In this document: positions 54,158 to 63,113 of the stretch, one piece after another
How positions within the stretch are numbered: position 1 is the first letter of the stretch
How the letters are laid out: every line of letters starts with the position of its first letter
The notes under the pieces: generated by a model
The model's input: only the letters and a program-made list of their open reading frames with translations
What the model was told of the DNA's origin: nothing
Database searches by the model: none
Assembly: GCA_015069205.1 (NCBI GenBank)
Contig: SVIZ01000002.1
Span: 248,001 to 312,000, forward strand
Reading direction: 5' to 3'
Origin: Oscillospiraceae bacterium
GTDB lineage: Bacteria; Bacillota; Clostridia; Saccharofermentanales; Saccharofermentanaceae
Length of the DNA: 64,000 nucleotides
Position numbers and translations under genes: made by a program

Positions 54158-55051
54158 TCAGAGATTTATCTCGACAACGGTTACTTCAGGTACGGAGAGG
54201 AATCGGAACGGCATAACGCCGCATCCAAGTCCTCTTGAGATAAAGACGGTTGTACCGCCGATGTTGTATACACCTTGTACGGCGCCCATGTTAGGGAGCT
54301 TGTCATGTCTTCTTAATACGCAGAATTCAATTCTGAACGGGAACTTCATCTGCCCGCCGTGAAGATGGCCTGAGAGCATGAAATCAGGTCTTGTAGCAGG
54401 ATCAAAATGCAAGATGGCATCCGGATCATGAACAACAAGCATAATGGGTTCATTGCCGTCTAACACAGGCATCTTGTGCCATACACGGTTTTTCCTTCCG
54501 GTATCAGACAGACCGGCAAGGACGGCCTTAGAGCCGCTTGTACGTGAAACAAGAGTGATATGTGTATCATCAAGGCTGACAAAACCGGCCTGTTCGGGAA
54601 TGTTGTCGACAAATATATCGTGATTTCCGGATACACCATAGAATGGGATACCCAGTTCCTTGCAGCAATTGGAAACAGCAGTCAGATATTTAAAGCCTTT
54701 GGCGGCTCCATGCTTATATGAACTCATGTCGCCGCCGAAAATAACTCCATCCAAAGGTGAAGTTTCATGAGCTTTTCTGATCGAATCACAGATCCTTTTG
54801 GAAGATACAGGACACCATTCGGCATGTGTATCAGAGAAGAAAACAAATCTGAAATCGGGAACATTCTCAGCGTCACTTTGGACCATTGGAAGCTTTTTTA
54901 TCGTGATAGAACCGGCAGGAGATGCATCATCATGAGTTTTTTTTAGTGTAGCCCTGTCCTGATCGAGAAAGAATGGTTCAATGAAACACCATAAGATATA
55001 GAGCAGTACGAGTGCTGAGACAGCAATTAAAACCACATATATCTTATCCAT
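54158..55051 (-). CDS. Membrane-anchored metallophosphoesterase
   Basis: 297 residues. One N-terminal helix (~5-25) is followed by a calcineurin-like domain with all metal motifs: FFSDTH, FGGDMSS, SGNHD, VVHDPD and SGHLHGGQ. It is of the YkuE/LpxH-like group often annotated as acting on UDP-diacylglucosamine-type lipids, but the substrate is unknown. An AAAAGGAG site is upstream. It is convergent with gap. Confidence 0.88.
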   Translation of the reverse strand: MDKIYVVLIAVSALVLLYILWCFIEPFFLDQDRATLKKTHDDASPAGSITIKKLPMVQSDAENVPDFRFVFFSDTHAEWCPVSSKRICDSIRKAHETSPLDGVIFGGDMSSYKHGAAKGFKYLTAVSNCCKELGIPFYGVSGNHDIFVDNIPEQAGFVSLDDTHITLVSRTSGSKAVLAGLSDTGRKNRVWHKMPVLDGNEPIMLVVHDPDAILHFDPATRPDFMLSGHLHGGQMKFPFRIEFCVLRRHDKLPNMGAVQGVYNIGGTTVFISRGLGCGVMPFRFLSVPEVTVVEINL

Positions 55052-55106
55052 TATTAGGACAGTTCTCCTTTTTTCTTAATTATATAATATGCAGGTGCCA
55101 ATCGTG

Positions 55107-55115
55107 TGATATAAT
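55107..55115 (+). promoter_or_regulatory. Extended -10 promoter for the YdbC-like gene
   Basis: TGA followed by TATAAT (55110-55115), about 40 bases before the ATG at 55155; no good -35. Confidence 0.55.
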
Positions 55116-55154
55116 TCATACAATGAAATTGATTTTTTGAGGAGGAATTTTAGG

Positions 55155-55397
55155 ATGCCTAAGACAGAAATCACATACGAGATCGTCCAGCAGATCGGTA
55201 TTCTCAAGGAGAATAAGTCCGGTTGGCAGCGTGAGCTTAATATCGTTAAGTGGAATAACGGTAAGCCGAAGCTCGACATCCGTGATTGGGGCCCGAACCA
55301 TGAGAAGGTAGGCAAGGGTATTTCTCTCGATTTCGAAGAATACAATACTCTCAAGGCTTATCTTGAAGATGGCGACTTCACTTCTCTCGACGAGTAA
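55155..55397 (+). CDS. YdbC-like PC4-family single-stranded nucleic acid-binding protein
   Basis: 80 residues from the ATG at 55155, placed nine bases after GGAGG; the frame opens six codons earlier at a TTG without a site. It matches the PC4/YdbC fold: EITYEIVQQIGIL, ELNIVKWNNGKPKLDIRDW and GKGISLDFEEYNTLKAYL. Such proteins bind single-stranded DNA or RNA. Monocistronic or at the head of the following operon. Confidence 0.9.
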   Translation: MPKTEITYEIVQQIGILKENKSGWQRELNIVKWNNGKPKLDIRDWGPNHEKVGKGISLDFEEYNTLKAYLEDGDFTSLDE

Positions 55398-55468
55398 TAT
55401 TTCGTTATAATTTCAGGTTATTTGTTTTTGATATATATATGGCGCGTGTCAATGCGTCATGATTAAGT

Positions 55469-56098
55469 ATGAGAAGCGAAGAACGAGCGGGTATTATTTC
55501 AGTAGTAATGCTTTTTTTGTGGGGGACTCTGATTGCAGAGCCCTTCCATATTTTTGCGCGGTATATTGCGAAGGCCATAGGGTATGCGACTAAAGGTTTG
55601 GGTGACCACAGCATACTTGCCGCCCTTATTACATATGTCGTCGTGGTTGCTGCAATTGTTCTTTTGCAGTTGTTGTCACAGACAAAGTTAAGGAACTTTA
55701 TGCCCTGTATCTTATCGGCAGGCTGTATTGCCATGCTCGTCATAAGGGGCATCTTCAGATCTTATGTGGATTACGGTGAGGCCATCAGCCTTGCGGTTCC
55801 GGCTATCGCGGCGATCATTTTTTATCTGACCAAGTTTGAGAAGGGCCTTAAGTGGTATACGGATGTATACACCTATTCGCTTAGCATTGCGCTCATCAAT
55901 TCGCTTCTGTTTGTTCCGGTTGCAAAGCTCAACGGCATAGTTGATAAGATTCTTTATATTACTAATTATAATGATATTAATATAACTGCTCCTTTTGCCG
56001 GACTTGCAGGAATACCCGAATTTGTCTGGGGCTTGTTTTTAACTGCGTTTGCAGTGCTTCCGATAATCTATTTTGCTACTTCGAACAAAAGGAAATGA
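55469..56098 (+). CDS. Integral membrane protein of unknown function
   Basis: 209 residues with five to six hydrophobic helices covering most of the length and a short basic end (SNKRK). No family is recognised. It lies one base before the ligA start, so the genes are coupled. A transporter-like or structural role cannot be chosen from sequence. Confidence 0.65.
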   Translation: MRSEERAGIISVVMLFLWGTLIAEPFHIFARYIAKAIGYATKGLGDHSILAALITYVVVVAAIVLLQLLSQTKLRNFMPCILSAGCIAMLVIRGIFRSYVDYGEAISLAVPAIAAIIFYLTKFEKGLKWYTDVYTYSLSIALINSLLFVPVAKLNGIVDKILYITNYNDINITAPFAGLAGIPEFVWGLFLTAFAVLPIIYFATSNKRK

Positions 56099-56099
56099 T

Positions 56100-58139
56100 A
56101 TGGAACAGTTAGATTTATTCGCTGCTTTGCAGGGTGAAGATCAGGAGAGAAATGAATATCTGGAGCTCGTAAAGAAGCTCAACCACTTCGCTGAGCTTTA
56201 CTATTCCAAAGATGAGCCTGAGATATCGGACTACGAGTACGATACCATGAATAACAGGCTCAAGGAGATCGAGAAGGAACATCCCGACTGGATCGTTCCC
56301 GAATCACCTTCAAAGAGAGTCGGCTGGAAGGCAGAGAAGGGCGTTCTCGTTAAGCATAATGTTCCGATGTTATCACTCCAGGATGTTTTCGAGAAAGAAG
56401 AAGTATATGAATTCGTAAACTCCATGATCGAAGAATTCGGCGACGAGGCTGAGTTCCTTGTAGAGACAAAGATTGACGGTCTTTCCATGGCTCTCCGTTA
56501 TGAGGAAGGCGAGCTCAAGCTTGCTGTTACCAGAGGTGACGGAATAACCGAAGGCGAAGACGTCACAATGAACGCAAAGCAGATCCCTGACGTTGTCCTG
56601 AAGATGAAAGAGCCTGTTCCCTATATCGAGATCAGAGGCGAAGTCTACATGACCAGAAAGGCCTTTGAGAGCGTTAACGCCAAAGCAGAGGAAGAGGGAA
56701 AGAAGACTTTTGCAAATCCCAGAAACTGTGCGGCAGGAACGTTAAGACAGATCGACACCAGGATCACCAAAGAAAGAGGATTGTCCCTCTTCATATTCAA
56801 CGTCCAGGAGACGAAGGGCGTTACATTCAATACTCACCTTGAAGGATATGAATACCTTAAGCGCAACGGCGTCAAGGTAATCGAGAACTGCTATAAGTGC
56901 AAGACCGCTGACGAGGTCTGGGATGCAATCCAGAAGATAGGCGATATGAGAGGCGAACTCGAATACGATATCGACGGCGCGGTAGTTAAGCTCAATAATC
57001 TTTCCGAAAGAAGCAAACTCGGAAACACGATCAAGTTCCCCAGATGGGCTGTCGCATATAAGTATCCGCCGGAAGTAAAAGAGACGCGTCTTCTTGACGT
57101 TGAAGTCAACACGGGCAGAACGGGAAGGGTAACGCCTGTTGCCGTTTTCGAGCCCATCAGTCTTTGCGGAACAATGGTATCCCGTGCGACTCTCCATAAC
57201 CAGGATTTCATCGACCAGTTAGGACTTGGCATCGGTGATACCATTCTCGTATATAAATCAGGCGAGATCATCCCCAAAGTAAAGGACGTAAATAAAGCTA
57301 AGAGACCTTCGGACTGGCAGCCTTATAAGATGCCTGAGAATTGTCCGGTGTGCGGCCACAAGCTCGCAAGAGATGAGGGCGGCGTTGATCTGAAGTGCAT
57401 GAACTTAATGTGCCCCGGAACGCTTGTAAACCGCATCGTTAATTTTGTCTCGCGTGACTGCATGGACATTAAGGGATTTGGTTCCGAGTACATTAGAAAA
57501 CTTACTGAAGAAAAGTATCTTAAAGACATAGCTGATGTTTTCGAGCTGAAAGATAAGAGAAATGCGCTTATCGAAGGCAAGCTTTTAGGCCTTGAGAAGA
57601 ATACCGACAAGCTCCTTAATGCCATCGAGACAGCGAAAACAGAGACACCGGCCGACAAGGTTCTGGCAGGTCTCGGTATTCCGGGAGTAGGCAAAGCAAC
57701 AGCCAAGGAGCTGATAAGGACATTCGGTTCGATAGATGCAATCGCTGAAGCTGATAAGGACGCACTGTCTGCGGTTCAGGATATCGGAGAGATCTCAGCT
57801 GAAGGAATCTACAATTTCTTCCGTGACGAAGGCAACATAGAACTTCTTAAAAGGCTTAAAGATCTCGGCTTAAACTTTGCAAAAGCAGAAAATGAGGTTC
57901 AGGGATCTTCTCTTGCAGGACTTACATTCTGCATTACCGGAACTTTGGAAGGAATGTCCAGAAGCGAAGCGGAGGCTCTTATCGAGAGCAACGGCGGCAA
58001 GCCTGTATCTTCTGTATCGAAGAAGACGTCATATCTTCTCATGGGTGCTGATGCAGGTTCCAAGGAACGTAAGGCCAGAGAGCTAGGCGTTCCGATAATC
58101 GGGATCGATGAGCTTAAGGATATGATCGCTAAAGGGTGA
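56100..58139 (+). CDS. ligA: NAD-dependent DNA ligase
   Basis: 679 residues from the ATG at 56100 (AAAGGAAA upstream); the frame starts nine codons earlier but inside the previous gene. The Ia domain has YYSKDEPEISDYEYD, the adenylated lysine is Lys124 in ETKIDGLSMALR, then the OB fold, the four-Cys zinc finger (CPVCGHKL ... CMNLMCPG), helix-hairpin-helix repeats, and a BRCT domain (~605-679). It seals nicks in replication and repair. The 5-formyl-THF cyclo-ligase gene follows at 6 bases. Confidence 0.97.
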   Translation: MEQLDLFAALQGEDQERNEYLELVKKLNHFAELYYSKDEPEISDYEYDTMNNRLKEIEKEHPDWIVPESPSKRVGWKAEKGVLVKHNVPMLSLQDVFEKEEVYEFVNSMIEEFGDEAEFLVETKIDGLSMALRYEEGELKLAVTRGDGITEGEDVTMNAKQIPDVVLKMKEPVPYIEIRGEVYMTRKAFESVNAKAEEEGKKTFANPRNCAAGTLRQIDTRITKERGLSLFIFNVQETKGVTFNTHLEGYEYLKRNGVKVIENCYKCKTADEVWDAIQKIGDMRGELEYDIDGAVVKLNNLSERSKLGNTIKFPRWAVAYKYPPEVKETRLLDVEVNTGRTGRVTPVAVFEPISLCGTMVSRATLHNQDFIDQLGLGIGDTILVYKSGEIIPKVKDVNKAKRPSDWQPYKMPENCPVCGHKLARDEGGVDLKCMNLMCPGTLVNRIVNFVSRDCMDIKGFGSEYIRKLTEEKYLKDIADVFELKDKRNALIEGKLLGLEKNTDKLLNAIETAKTETPADKVLAGLGIPGVGKATAKELIRTFGSIDAIAEADKDALSAVQDIGEISAEGIYNFFRDEGNIELLKRLKDLGLNFAKAENEVQGSSLAGLTFCITGTLEGMSRSEAEALIESNGGKPVSSVSKKTSYLLMGADAGSKERKARELGVPIIGIDELKDMIAKG

Positions 58140-58145
58140 TATGCC

Positions 58146-58745
58146 ATGAATGTTAATGAAGAGAAAGCAAGGATAAGAAAAGAGATCAGGAGAAGAAGAG
58201 AACAGTTATCTTCTTCCGTCTTATCAGACATTGAGAAGTCTCTTCCGGACTTCATTTCCGCTATCGATGACAGCGAGCTTAAGAAAGAACTTAAGAATGC
58301 AAAAAGGGTCGCGCTCTACAGATCGATCAACGGGGAAGTTCCCGTTGACGGACTTGCAGGATTCTTTATGTCACAGGGTAAAAAATGCTGTTTTCCGAGA
58401 ATCGAAAACGACACCATGGTCTTCTGTGACTGCGACAGTCTTGAAGACGGTGAATTCGACCAGTCGTCCATAGGAATAAAAGAACCAGTCAGCACAAAGC
58501 ACGTGGTCGATCCTAAAGACATTGATGTTGTAGTGCTGCCTGCGGTTGCATATAATGAAGAAGGTACAAGGCTTGGAATGGGCGGAGGATTTTACGACCG
58601 TTACATCGGAGATTTAGGTTCTGACAGACCTTATCTTTTGGGGATCTGTTATGAGTTCCAGATCTGTTCTGATGTACCGGGAACGGATAATGACATAAGC
58701 GCTGATTTTATTGCCGTGATACCGGAAGAAGAATACGGGGAGTAA
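58146..58745 (+). CDS. 5-formyltetrahydrofolate cyclo-ligase
   Basis: 199 residues. N-terminal basic ATP-binding segment (RKEIRRRREQL), and the family signature GMGGGFYDRYI with VVLPAVAYNEEGTRLG before it. It converts 5-formyl-THF to methenyl-THF using ATP. It is in an operon with ligA and a small membrane protein. Confidence 0.93.
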   Translation: MNVNEEKARIRKEIRRRREQLSSSVLSDIEKSLPDFISAIDDSELKKELKNAKRVALYRSINGEVPVDGLAGFFMSQGKKCCFPRIENDTMVFCDCDSLEDGEFDQSSIGIKEPVSTKHVVDPKDIDVVVLPAVAYNEEGTRLGMGGGFYDRYIGDLGSDRPYLLGICYEFQICSDVPGTDNDISADFIAVIPEEEYGE

Positions 58746-58755
58746 ATAGCAGGGA

Positions 58756-59193
58756 ATGCGTTATTTTATTGTTAATCTGGCTGTTCATTTGTTGGTTACG
58801 ATACTGTTTGTCGTGCTGACATGCATACGCGCCGGATATAACAGAAGGAAGAAGACCAAGCATGTCGTTACTTACTTTTTCCCCATTGCATTTGCGCTAG
58901 TTGCCATAGTCGACATCGTATTGTATACGGCCCCCAGACTCATGGACATCAACAGCCTTATCAACAACAATTACTATTACCATACAGGTGCAGTCGAGGA
59001 TATCGGATTTATGAAAAATTACTTCGTCATTGACGGAGATTATTACTATATCAATCCGCTTCGTAACAAGCTTACCGAAGGTGATGTCGTCAGAGTAAAG
59101 CACACACCTTATTCATTATTCACGGTCGATATCACGACCATAACCGAAGCTGAAGAACCTGAAGAGAGTGACTCTGTTACGGAAACCGTGTGA
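58756..59193 (+). CDS. Small membrane protein of unknown function
   Basis: 145 residues with two hydrophobic helices (~5-25 and ~40-60), then a hydrophilic, probably external part with YYYHTGAVEDIGF and an SH3-like-looking end (GDVVRVKHTPYS), finishing in an acidic tail. No family recognised. It is 10 bases after the folate enzyme. The 139-base gap after it has a weak A/T hairpin (AAAATTGA / TCAATTTT) just past the stop. Confidence 0.6.
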   Translation: MRYFIVNLAVHLLVTILFVVLTCIRAGYNRRKKTKHVVTYFFPIAFALVAIVDIVLYTAPRLMDINSLINNNYYYHTGAVEDIGFMKNYFVIDGDYYYINPLRNKLTEGDVVRVKHTPYSLFTVDITTITEAEEPEESDSVTETV

Positions 59194-59332
59194 TAAAAAT
59201 TGATACCAGTCTCAATTTTTGCGCAAAAGTCTCAAATACGGGCCTGTTTTTTCAATTTGCGGCACTTTGTCCCCACAACTTAATGTTAAGGTCGTAAACT
59301 CTCCTTAAATCAAAACCGGAGGTGAGTGACCT

Positions 59333-59872
59333 ATGGAGAACAGAAATTGGAATCAGGGTTCAGTGGAGATGTCGGTTGTATGCAGCGACTTAAGTCTTCT
59401 CGAGAACATCAATTTACTATTAAAGCAAAAAGGCGTTATTGCAGTTGAAGATGAGATGGGAGTTCTGCATTACATCGTTGACGGAAGAAGCGACAGAGGT
59501 TCCGTCGCAGGCAGGGTCACCGCGATAAATCCGGCTAAGACTGCAGGGCAGGAAAAACAGGAAGCCTATCTCGATCTGTGCATTAAGACAGTGCTTAGAG
59601 AGTACGGCTTTGACATGTCTCTCATGGGAACTATGCTGATATACAAATCGGTATATAAATCCGTCAAAAGATGCGTACCCGCACCGGCCACCATGAAGAG
59701 CATGTACATTGATACAGGCAAAGAGCTTGGATTGACCATTGAGCAGTCCGAGAGAAACGTACGGTATGCCATCACGAAGAGCAGTCTTAAGAGCATGAGG
59801 AGCAGGGCAGTAGTAAAGTGCATACAGACCAGGACTGAAAGGCGGTTGGGATTAAGAGATCCTCTGGACTGA
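59333..59872 (+). CDS. Orphan protein with Spo0A-type C-terminal DNA-binding domain
   Basis: 179 residues. Residues ~78-160 match the Spo0A effector domain: KTVLREYGFDMSLMGTML, then YKSVYKSVKR and IEQSERNVRYAITKS, the recognition-helix region of Spo0A (usual form RVERAIRHAIE). There is no receiver domain with phosphorylatable Asp; the first ~75 residues resemble no known domain and are too short for one. A strong GGAGGTGA site precedes the ATG. It may be a phosphorylation-independent regulator or a partner of Spo0A. Single gene, convergent with hup. Confidence 0.72.
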   Translation: MENRNWNQGSVEMSVVCSDLSLLENINLLLKQKGVIAVEDEMGVLHYIVDGRSDRGSVAGRVTAINPAKTAGQEKQEAYLDLCIKTVLREYGFDMSLMGTMLIYKSVYKSVKRCVPAPATMKSMYIDTGKELGLTIEQSERNVRYAITKSSLKSMRSRAVVKCIQTRTERRLGLRDPLD

Positions 59873-59875
59873 CAT

Positions 59876-59903
59876 AAAAAAGGCTCCGTTGAACGGAGCC
59901 TTT
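59876..59903 (-). terminator. Intrinsic terminator after hup
   Basis: Minus strand: stem AGGCTCCG / CGGAGCCT followed by six T, 23 bases past the hup stop. On the plus strand only three T follow, so it may end the Spo0A-like transcript poorly. Confidence 0.85.
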
Positions 59904-59925
59904 GGAAATCAGATGTACGTAAGAA

Positions 59926-60219
59926 TTACTTCTTCTTGCCCTTCTTAGCGTTAACCTTATCCTTAAGTGACTTACCAGCCTTGAATGTAGGAACTGTGGA
60001 AGCCGGAATCTTAAGAGCAGCGCCTGTAGCAGGATTGCGGCCGCTTCTAGCTGCGAGCTTCTTTGTCTTGAATGTACCGAAGCCTACGAGAACGACTTTG
60101 TCATTCTTTACGAGTGCGCCTTCGATAGCACCGAGTGTTGCCTTAAGAGCTGCTTCTGCATCCTTCTTGCTGAGGCCGGCATCAGCTGCGATCTTGTCAA
60201 TAAGCTGTGACTTGTTCAT
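59926..60219 (-). CDS. hup: HU-family DNA-binding protein
   Basis: 97 residues. MNKSQLIDKIAADAGLSKKDAE, the VLVGFGTF core and the beta-arm RSGRNPATG with the Pro that intercalates DNA. A short Lys-rich tail (KKGKKK) is extra. HU dimers compact and bend DNA. An AGGAGG site and a strong promoter are present; monocistronic. Confidence 0.97.
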   Translation of the reverse strand: MNKSQLIDKIAADAGLSKKDAEAALKATLGAIEGALVKNDKVVLVGFGTFKTKKLAARSGRNPATGAALKIPASTVPTFKAGKSLKDKVNAKKGKKK

Positions 60220-60270
60220 GTGGTATCCTCCTGTTATTTAGCCGCTGAAAGGCTTATTTTTCGTAGTTTC

Positions 60271-60299
60271 ATTATTGATTTATTACAAATATATGTCAA
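60271..60299 (-). promoter_or_regulatory. Sigma-A promoter for hup
   Basis: Minus strand: TTGACA (60299-60294), a 17-base spacer, and AATAAT (60276-60271), about 50 bases before the start codon. The rest of 60300-60499 is A/T-rich with no other clear element; a plus-strand promoter for the DUF1858 gene is not certain. Confidence 0.75.
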
Positions 60300-60499
60300 T
60301 AGTTTTCGGACATAAAATACAAGAAATGATTATATTTATTGCCTATATTTCGGGCGTTTCAGACTGGTGGGCAGTCGAAATGACAGGTTAGATAACGGAA
60401 TAGTCAGGTAATAGGAAATAAATATCGTTTTTATTACAAGATTTATTCGTTCTGATAGTGTATGATTTGAGTTGCGAAAAACTAATCGGAGGTAACAAG

Positions 60500-60703
60500 A
60501 TGATAGTTACAAAAGATACGATTATCGGAGATGTTGTAATGCAGGATGAAGGCATTGCACCTATCCTTATGGCTTCCGGACTTCACTGCCTCGGCTGTGT
60601 AATGGCTTCCGGTGAGACAATTGAAGAGGCTTGCATGGTTCACGGTATGGATTGCGATGCTCTCGTAGAAGAGATCAACAATTATTTCCAGTCATTGGGC
60701 TGA
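60500..60703 (+). CDS. DUF1858 small Cys-pair protein
   Basis: 67 residues from the ATG at 60500, seven bases after GGAGG. The family pattern is complete: IVTKDTIIGDVVMQDEGIAPIL, then CLGC (Cys30, Cys33) and GETIEEACMVHGMD. Such domains also form the N-terminus of ScdA/RIC iron-sulfur repair proteins and are common next to hybrid-cluster proteins; a link to Fe-S or redox stress is likely but unproven. Confidence 0.88.
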   Translation: MIVTKDTIIGDVVMQDEGIAPILMASGLHCLGCVMASGETIEEACMVHGMDCDALVEEINNYFQSLG

Positions 60704-60731
60704 TTCTGCGGATATAAACTTATCTGATAAT

Positions 60732-60760
60732 AAGGTCATCTCGATTGAGATGACCTTTTC
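60732..60760. terminator. Bidirectional terminator between the DUF1858 gene and the kinase gene
   Basis: A perfect 11-base stem (AAGGTCATCTC / GAGATGACCTT) with a GATT loop, then TTCT; the plus strand has the better tail. Confidence 0.85.
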
Positions 60761-60778
60761 TATTTGCAATAATGGATA

Positions 60779-63034
60779 TTAATATGAAGCCGACATTATT
60801 ACTTCGAACTTTGTGCCTTTTCCGAGTGTACTCGTTACGTTGATCTCTGCATCGTGCTTGTCGCAGATGAGCTTTACGATCGCAAGGCCCAGACCGGTTC
60901 CCTTGATGTTTACTCCTGAGTTGTGAGCTCTGTAGAAACGGTCGAAGATTCTCGGAAGGTCCTGCTCAGGAATGCCGATTCCGTTATCTTCAACTGTTAT
61001 ATGGATCTTCTGCGTTGCTATATGCGATTCGTCACCGCTGCGCCATGCCCTTATCACGATCTCTGCCTGAGGTCCCGTGTAGTTGATTGCATTTGATATG
61101 AGGTTCTCGAAAATACGTGAAAGCTTAGCAGGATCCGCTTTAACTATAAGCGAGTCACGTGAAGGGATGTCCAGGGACAGATGTTTTTCGCTGTCTTCAA
61201 GATCCATGGAATACATGACCACCAGTTCGTCCAGCATCTCGGCGATAGATACGGAAGTGAAGTGGAAGTCTGAATCGCTCGATTCCATTCTGGTAAGCTC
61301 CATGATGTCAGAAACGATCCTTTCCATCTGCTCTGAACGGCGGACGATGTTGTTCAGATATGAATTGCGTTGTTCGGGTGTAAAGTTATCCTGTGCGTTG
61401 AGGAGAAGTTCGGCATATCCTCTGATCGCGGTAATAGGTGTTCTTAAGTCGTGGGATACGTTGCTTAAGACGTTTTTACGTGCTACCTCACCTTCAAGAA
61501 GCCTCTTGTTTGTAAGGACGAGGTCGCGGTTGATCTCTGAAATGAATATGGTCTTTTCTCTTACCTGACGCTTAAGTACCGCAGCATTTCTCTGGATCTC
61601 GCGCTGCTGGTTTATATACGTCGATACGAGCGTTACCTCTGCTATGAGCGAGAAGATAACGAAGATGTTGCTGTATGTCGGAATCGTGTAGACGATCATG
61701 CTGTCCATGAGGATCGTCAGATAGAGTACCAGGAACATAAGGCAGAAGAGCAACGCCCAGAGGAGGACCCTCTGATTCTCTTTGTTATAGAAGAAAAGGT
61801 CAATAAAGATGGAGAGCGTGACTGTCGCAAGAGCAAACATCAGCGCAATGAATTCAGGCAAAAGTATTCCCGTAAAGATATCAAAGATGTAGTAAATGAC
61901 TATCATTGTCAGACCGACAACAAATACAAAGTAATGCGCTTTCCTGAGCAAAGCAAATTTGCTTTGTGTCTTTGAACCTGCGAAGTATTGTGAGTTCTCA
62001 AGGAAAGATGCGGAAGCAGCCAGTATCAGGAACAGGAATCTCAGATCAGCCCTTAAATGGCTGTCGACGGAGATGAAGCGGCAGTCTGTCAGATAGTATA
62101 AAAGGATGGCTGAGAAACTGATGAAGAACGAGACAAACAGCCATCTGTTTTTGGTGAAGCTCAAGATGAGGTTGGATCCTGCGATGAGGGCAACAAAGAA
62201 GATCAGCGTAACGATTGAGAAGTGACCTGCAGTGATGACCGTGCGGACGTCATTTGCGGTACCGGTCTCTATGATGGGCTCTGAAAGGATACCGGGGTTT
62301 GAGACCTTCGGTGTGCATGCGACAACGATCACTATGTCAAGTTTTCCGTTTTCGGGAATGACAGTACAGTAATCCGCAAATGCATTAAGGTTAAAGACGG
62401 GTGTTCTTGCGCCGATCCTGTCGATGTATTTTCCATTGCAGAAGATCCATGCAATACCGTTGAATTTATGGAAGATCAAAGATAAAGATTTAATATCCTT
62501 GTTGCAGTCGAAATGTCCGACATAAGCTGCACAGATACAATCAATATCATCTATTTCAAAATGCTGGTAGTTGATATCACCGTTCGAGTTGTGCCAGTTG
62601 GCAGAATAGTTGTAGTCGAACCAGCCGCGCCATGTATCACGGATCCTTACGTTATCCGCATAAGATCTGTGACTGTACAGGGCAGAAGAAGGCCAGTAAT
62701 CCGGGATGGACATGTCGTCTGAAGTATGATCGAGAATGGCTTTTGTCATGTCGGGAGAAACGTTAGGGACAAAAGTCCAGCCTGAATTAACGTGGCTGCT
62801 GTAAGGACCGTCGAGCGCAAGTGCATCGCTTAATTCGAGCGTGCCTTTTTCGGTATTGATCTTCGGCGTTGAATCTGTGGTGAATGTAATACCGATGCTG
62901 ATTATTCCGGCAGCAACAAGCATAAGCAGCATCGCGAAAATAAAGGCGATCATCGTTCCTCCGAATGATCTGCCGTGAGCATCAGAGCCCTTAAGCTTGA
63001 ACTTAGCTAATCTGCTGTGCTTGTATTGTGCCAT
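60779..63034 (-). CDS. Sensor histidine kinase, 7TM-type sensor
   Basis: 751 residues. A first helix (~27-50) leads to an external domain (~55-265, resembling a carbohydrate-binding/DISM extracellular fold, e.g. DTWRGWFDYNYSANW). Seven further helices (~270-490) follow, then HisKA with His528 in NVSHDLRTPITAIRGY, and HATPase_c with DNGIGIPEQDLPRIFDRFYRA and GTGLGLAIVKL. It should autophosphorylate in response to an external signal and pass phosphate to the regulator at 63114. A GGAG site precedes the ATG. Confidence 0.93.
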   Translation of the reverse strand: MAQYKHSRLAKFKLKGSDAHGRSFGGTMIAFIFAMLLMLVAAGIISIGITFTTDSTPKINTEKGTLELSDALALDGPYSSHVNSGWTFVPNVSPDMTKAILDHTSDDMSIPDYWPSSALYSHRSYADNVRIRDTWRGWFDYNYSANWHNSNGDINYQHFEIDDIDCICAAYVGHFDCNKDIKSLSLIFHKFNGIAWIFCNGKYIDRIGARTPVFNLNAFADYCTVIPENGKLDIVIVVACTPKVSNPGILSEPIIETGTANDVRTVITAGHFSIVTLIFFVALIAGSNLILSFTKNRWLFVSFFISFSAILLYYLTDCRFISVDSHLRADLRFLFLILAASASFLENSQYFAGSKTQSKFALLRKAHYFVFVVGLTMIVIYYIFDIFTGILLPEFIALMFALATVTLSIFIDLFFYNKENQRVLLWALLFCLMFLVLYLTILMDSMIVYTIPTYSNIFVIFSLIAEVTLVSTYINQQREIQRNAAVLKRQVREKTIFISEINRDLVLTNKRLLEGEVARKNVLSNVSHDLRTPITAIRGYAELLLNAQDNFTPEQRNSYLNNIVRRSEQMERIVSDIMELTRMESSDSDFHFTSVSIAEMLDELVVMYSMDLEDSEKHLSLDIPSRDSLIVKADPAKLSRIFENLISNAINYTGPQAEIVIRAWRSGDESHIATQKIHITVEDNGIGIPEQDLPRIFDRFYRAHNSGVNIKGTGLGLAIVKLICDKHDAEINVTSTLGKGTKFEVIMSASY

Positions 63035-63064
63035 TTAATCTCCGGTGTTTTCACAAAAAGACAA

Positions 63065-63088
63065 GCGGGACTAATATTCTAGTCCCGC
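63065..63088 (-). terminator. Intercistronic hairpin between regulator and kinase genes
   Basis: Minus strand: stem GCGGGACTA / TAGTCCCGC, 6-base loop, followed by TTGTCTTTTT. It lies inside what is probably one operon and may lower kinase expression relative to the regulator. Confidence 0.6.
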
Positions 63089-63113
63089 ATTGATCCTTCG
63101 CAATTGTGTTAAA

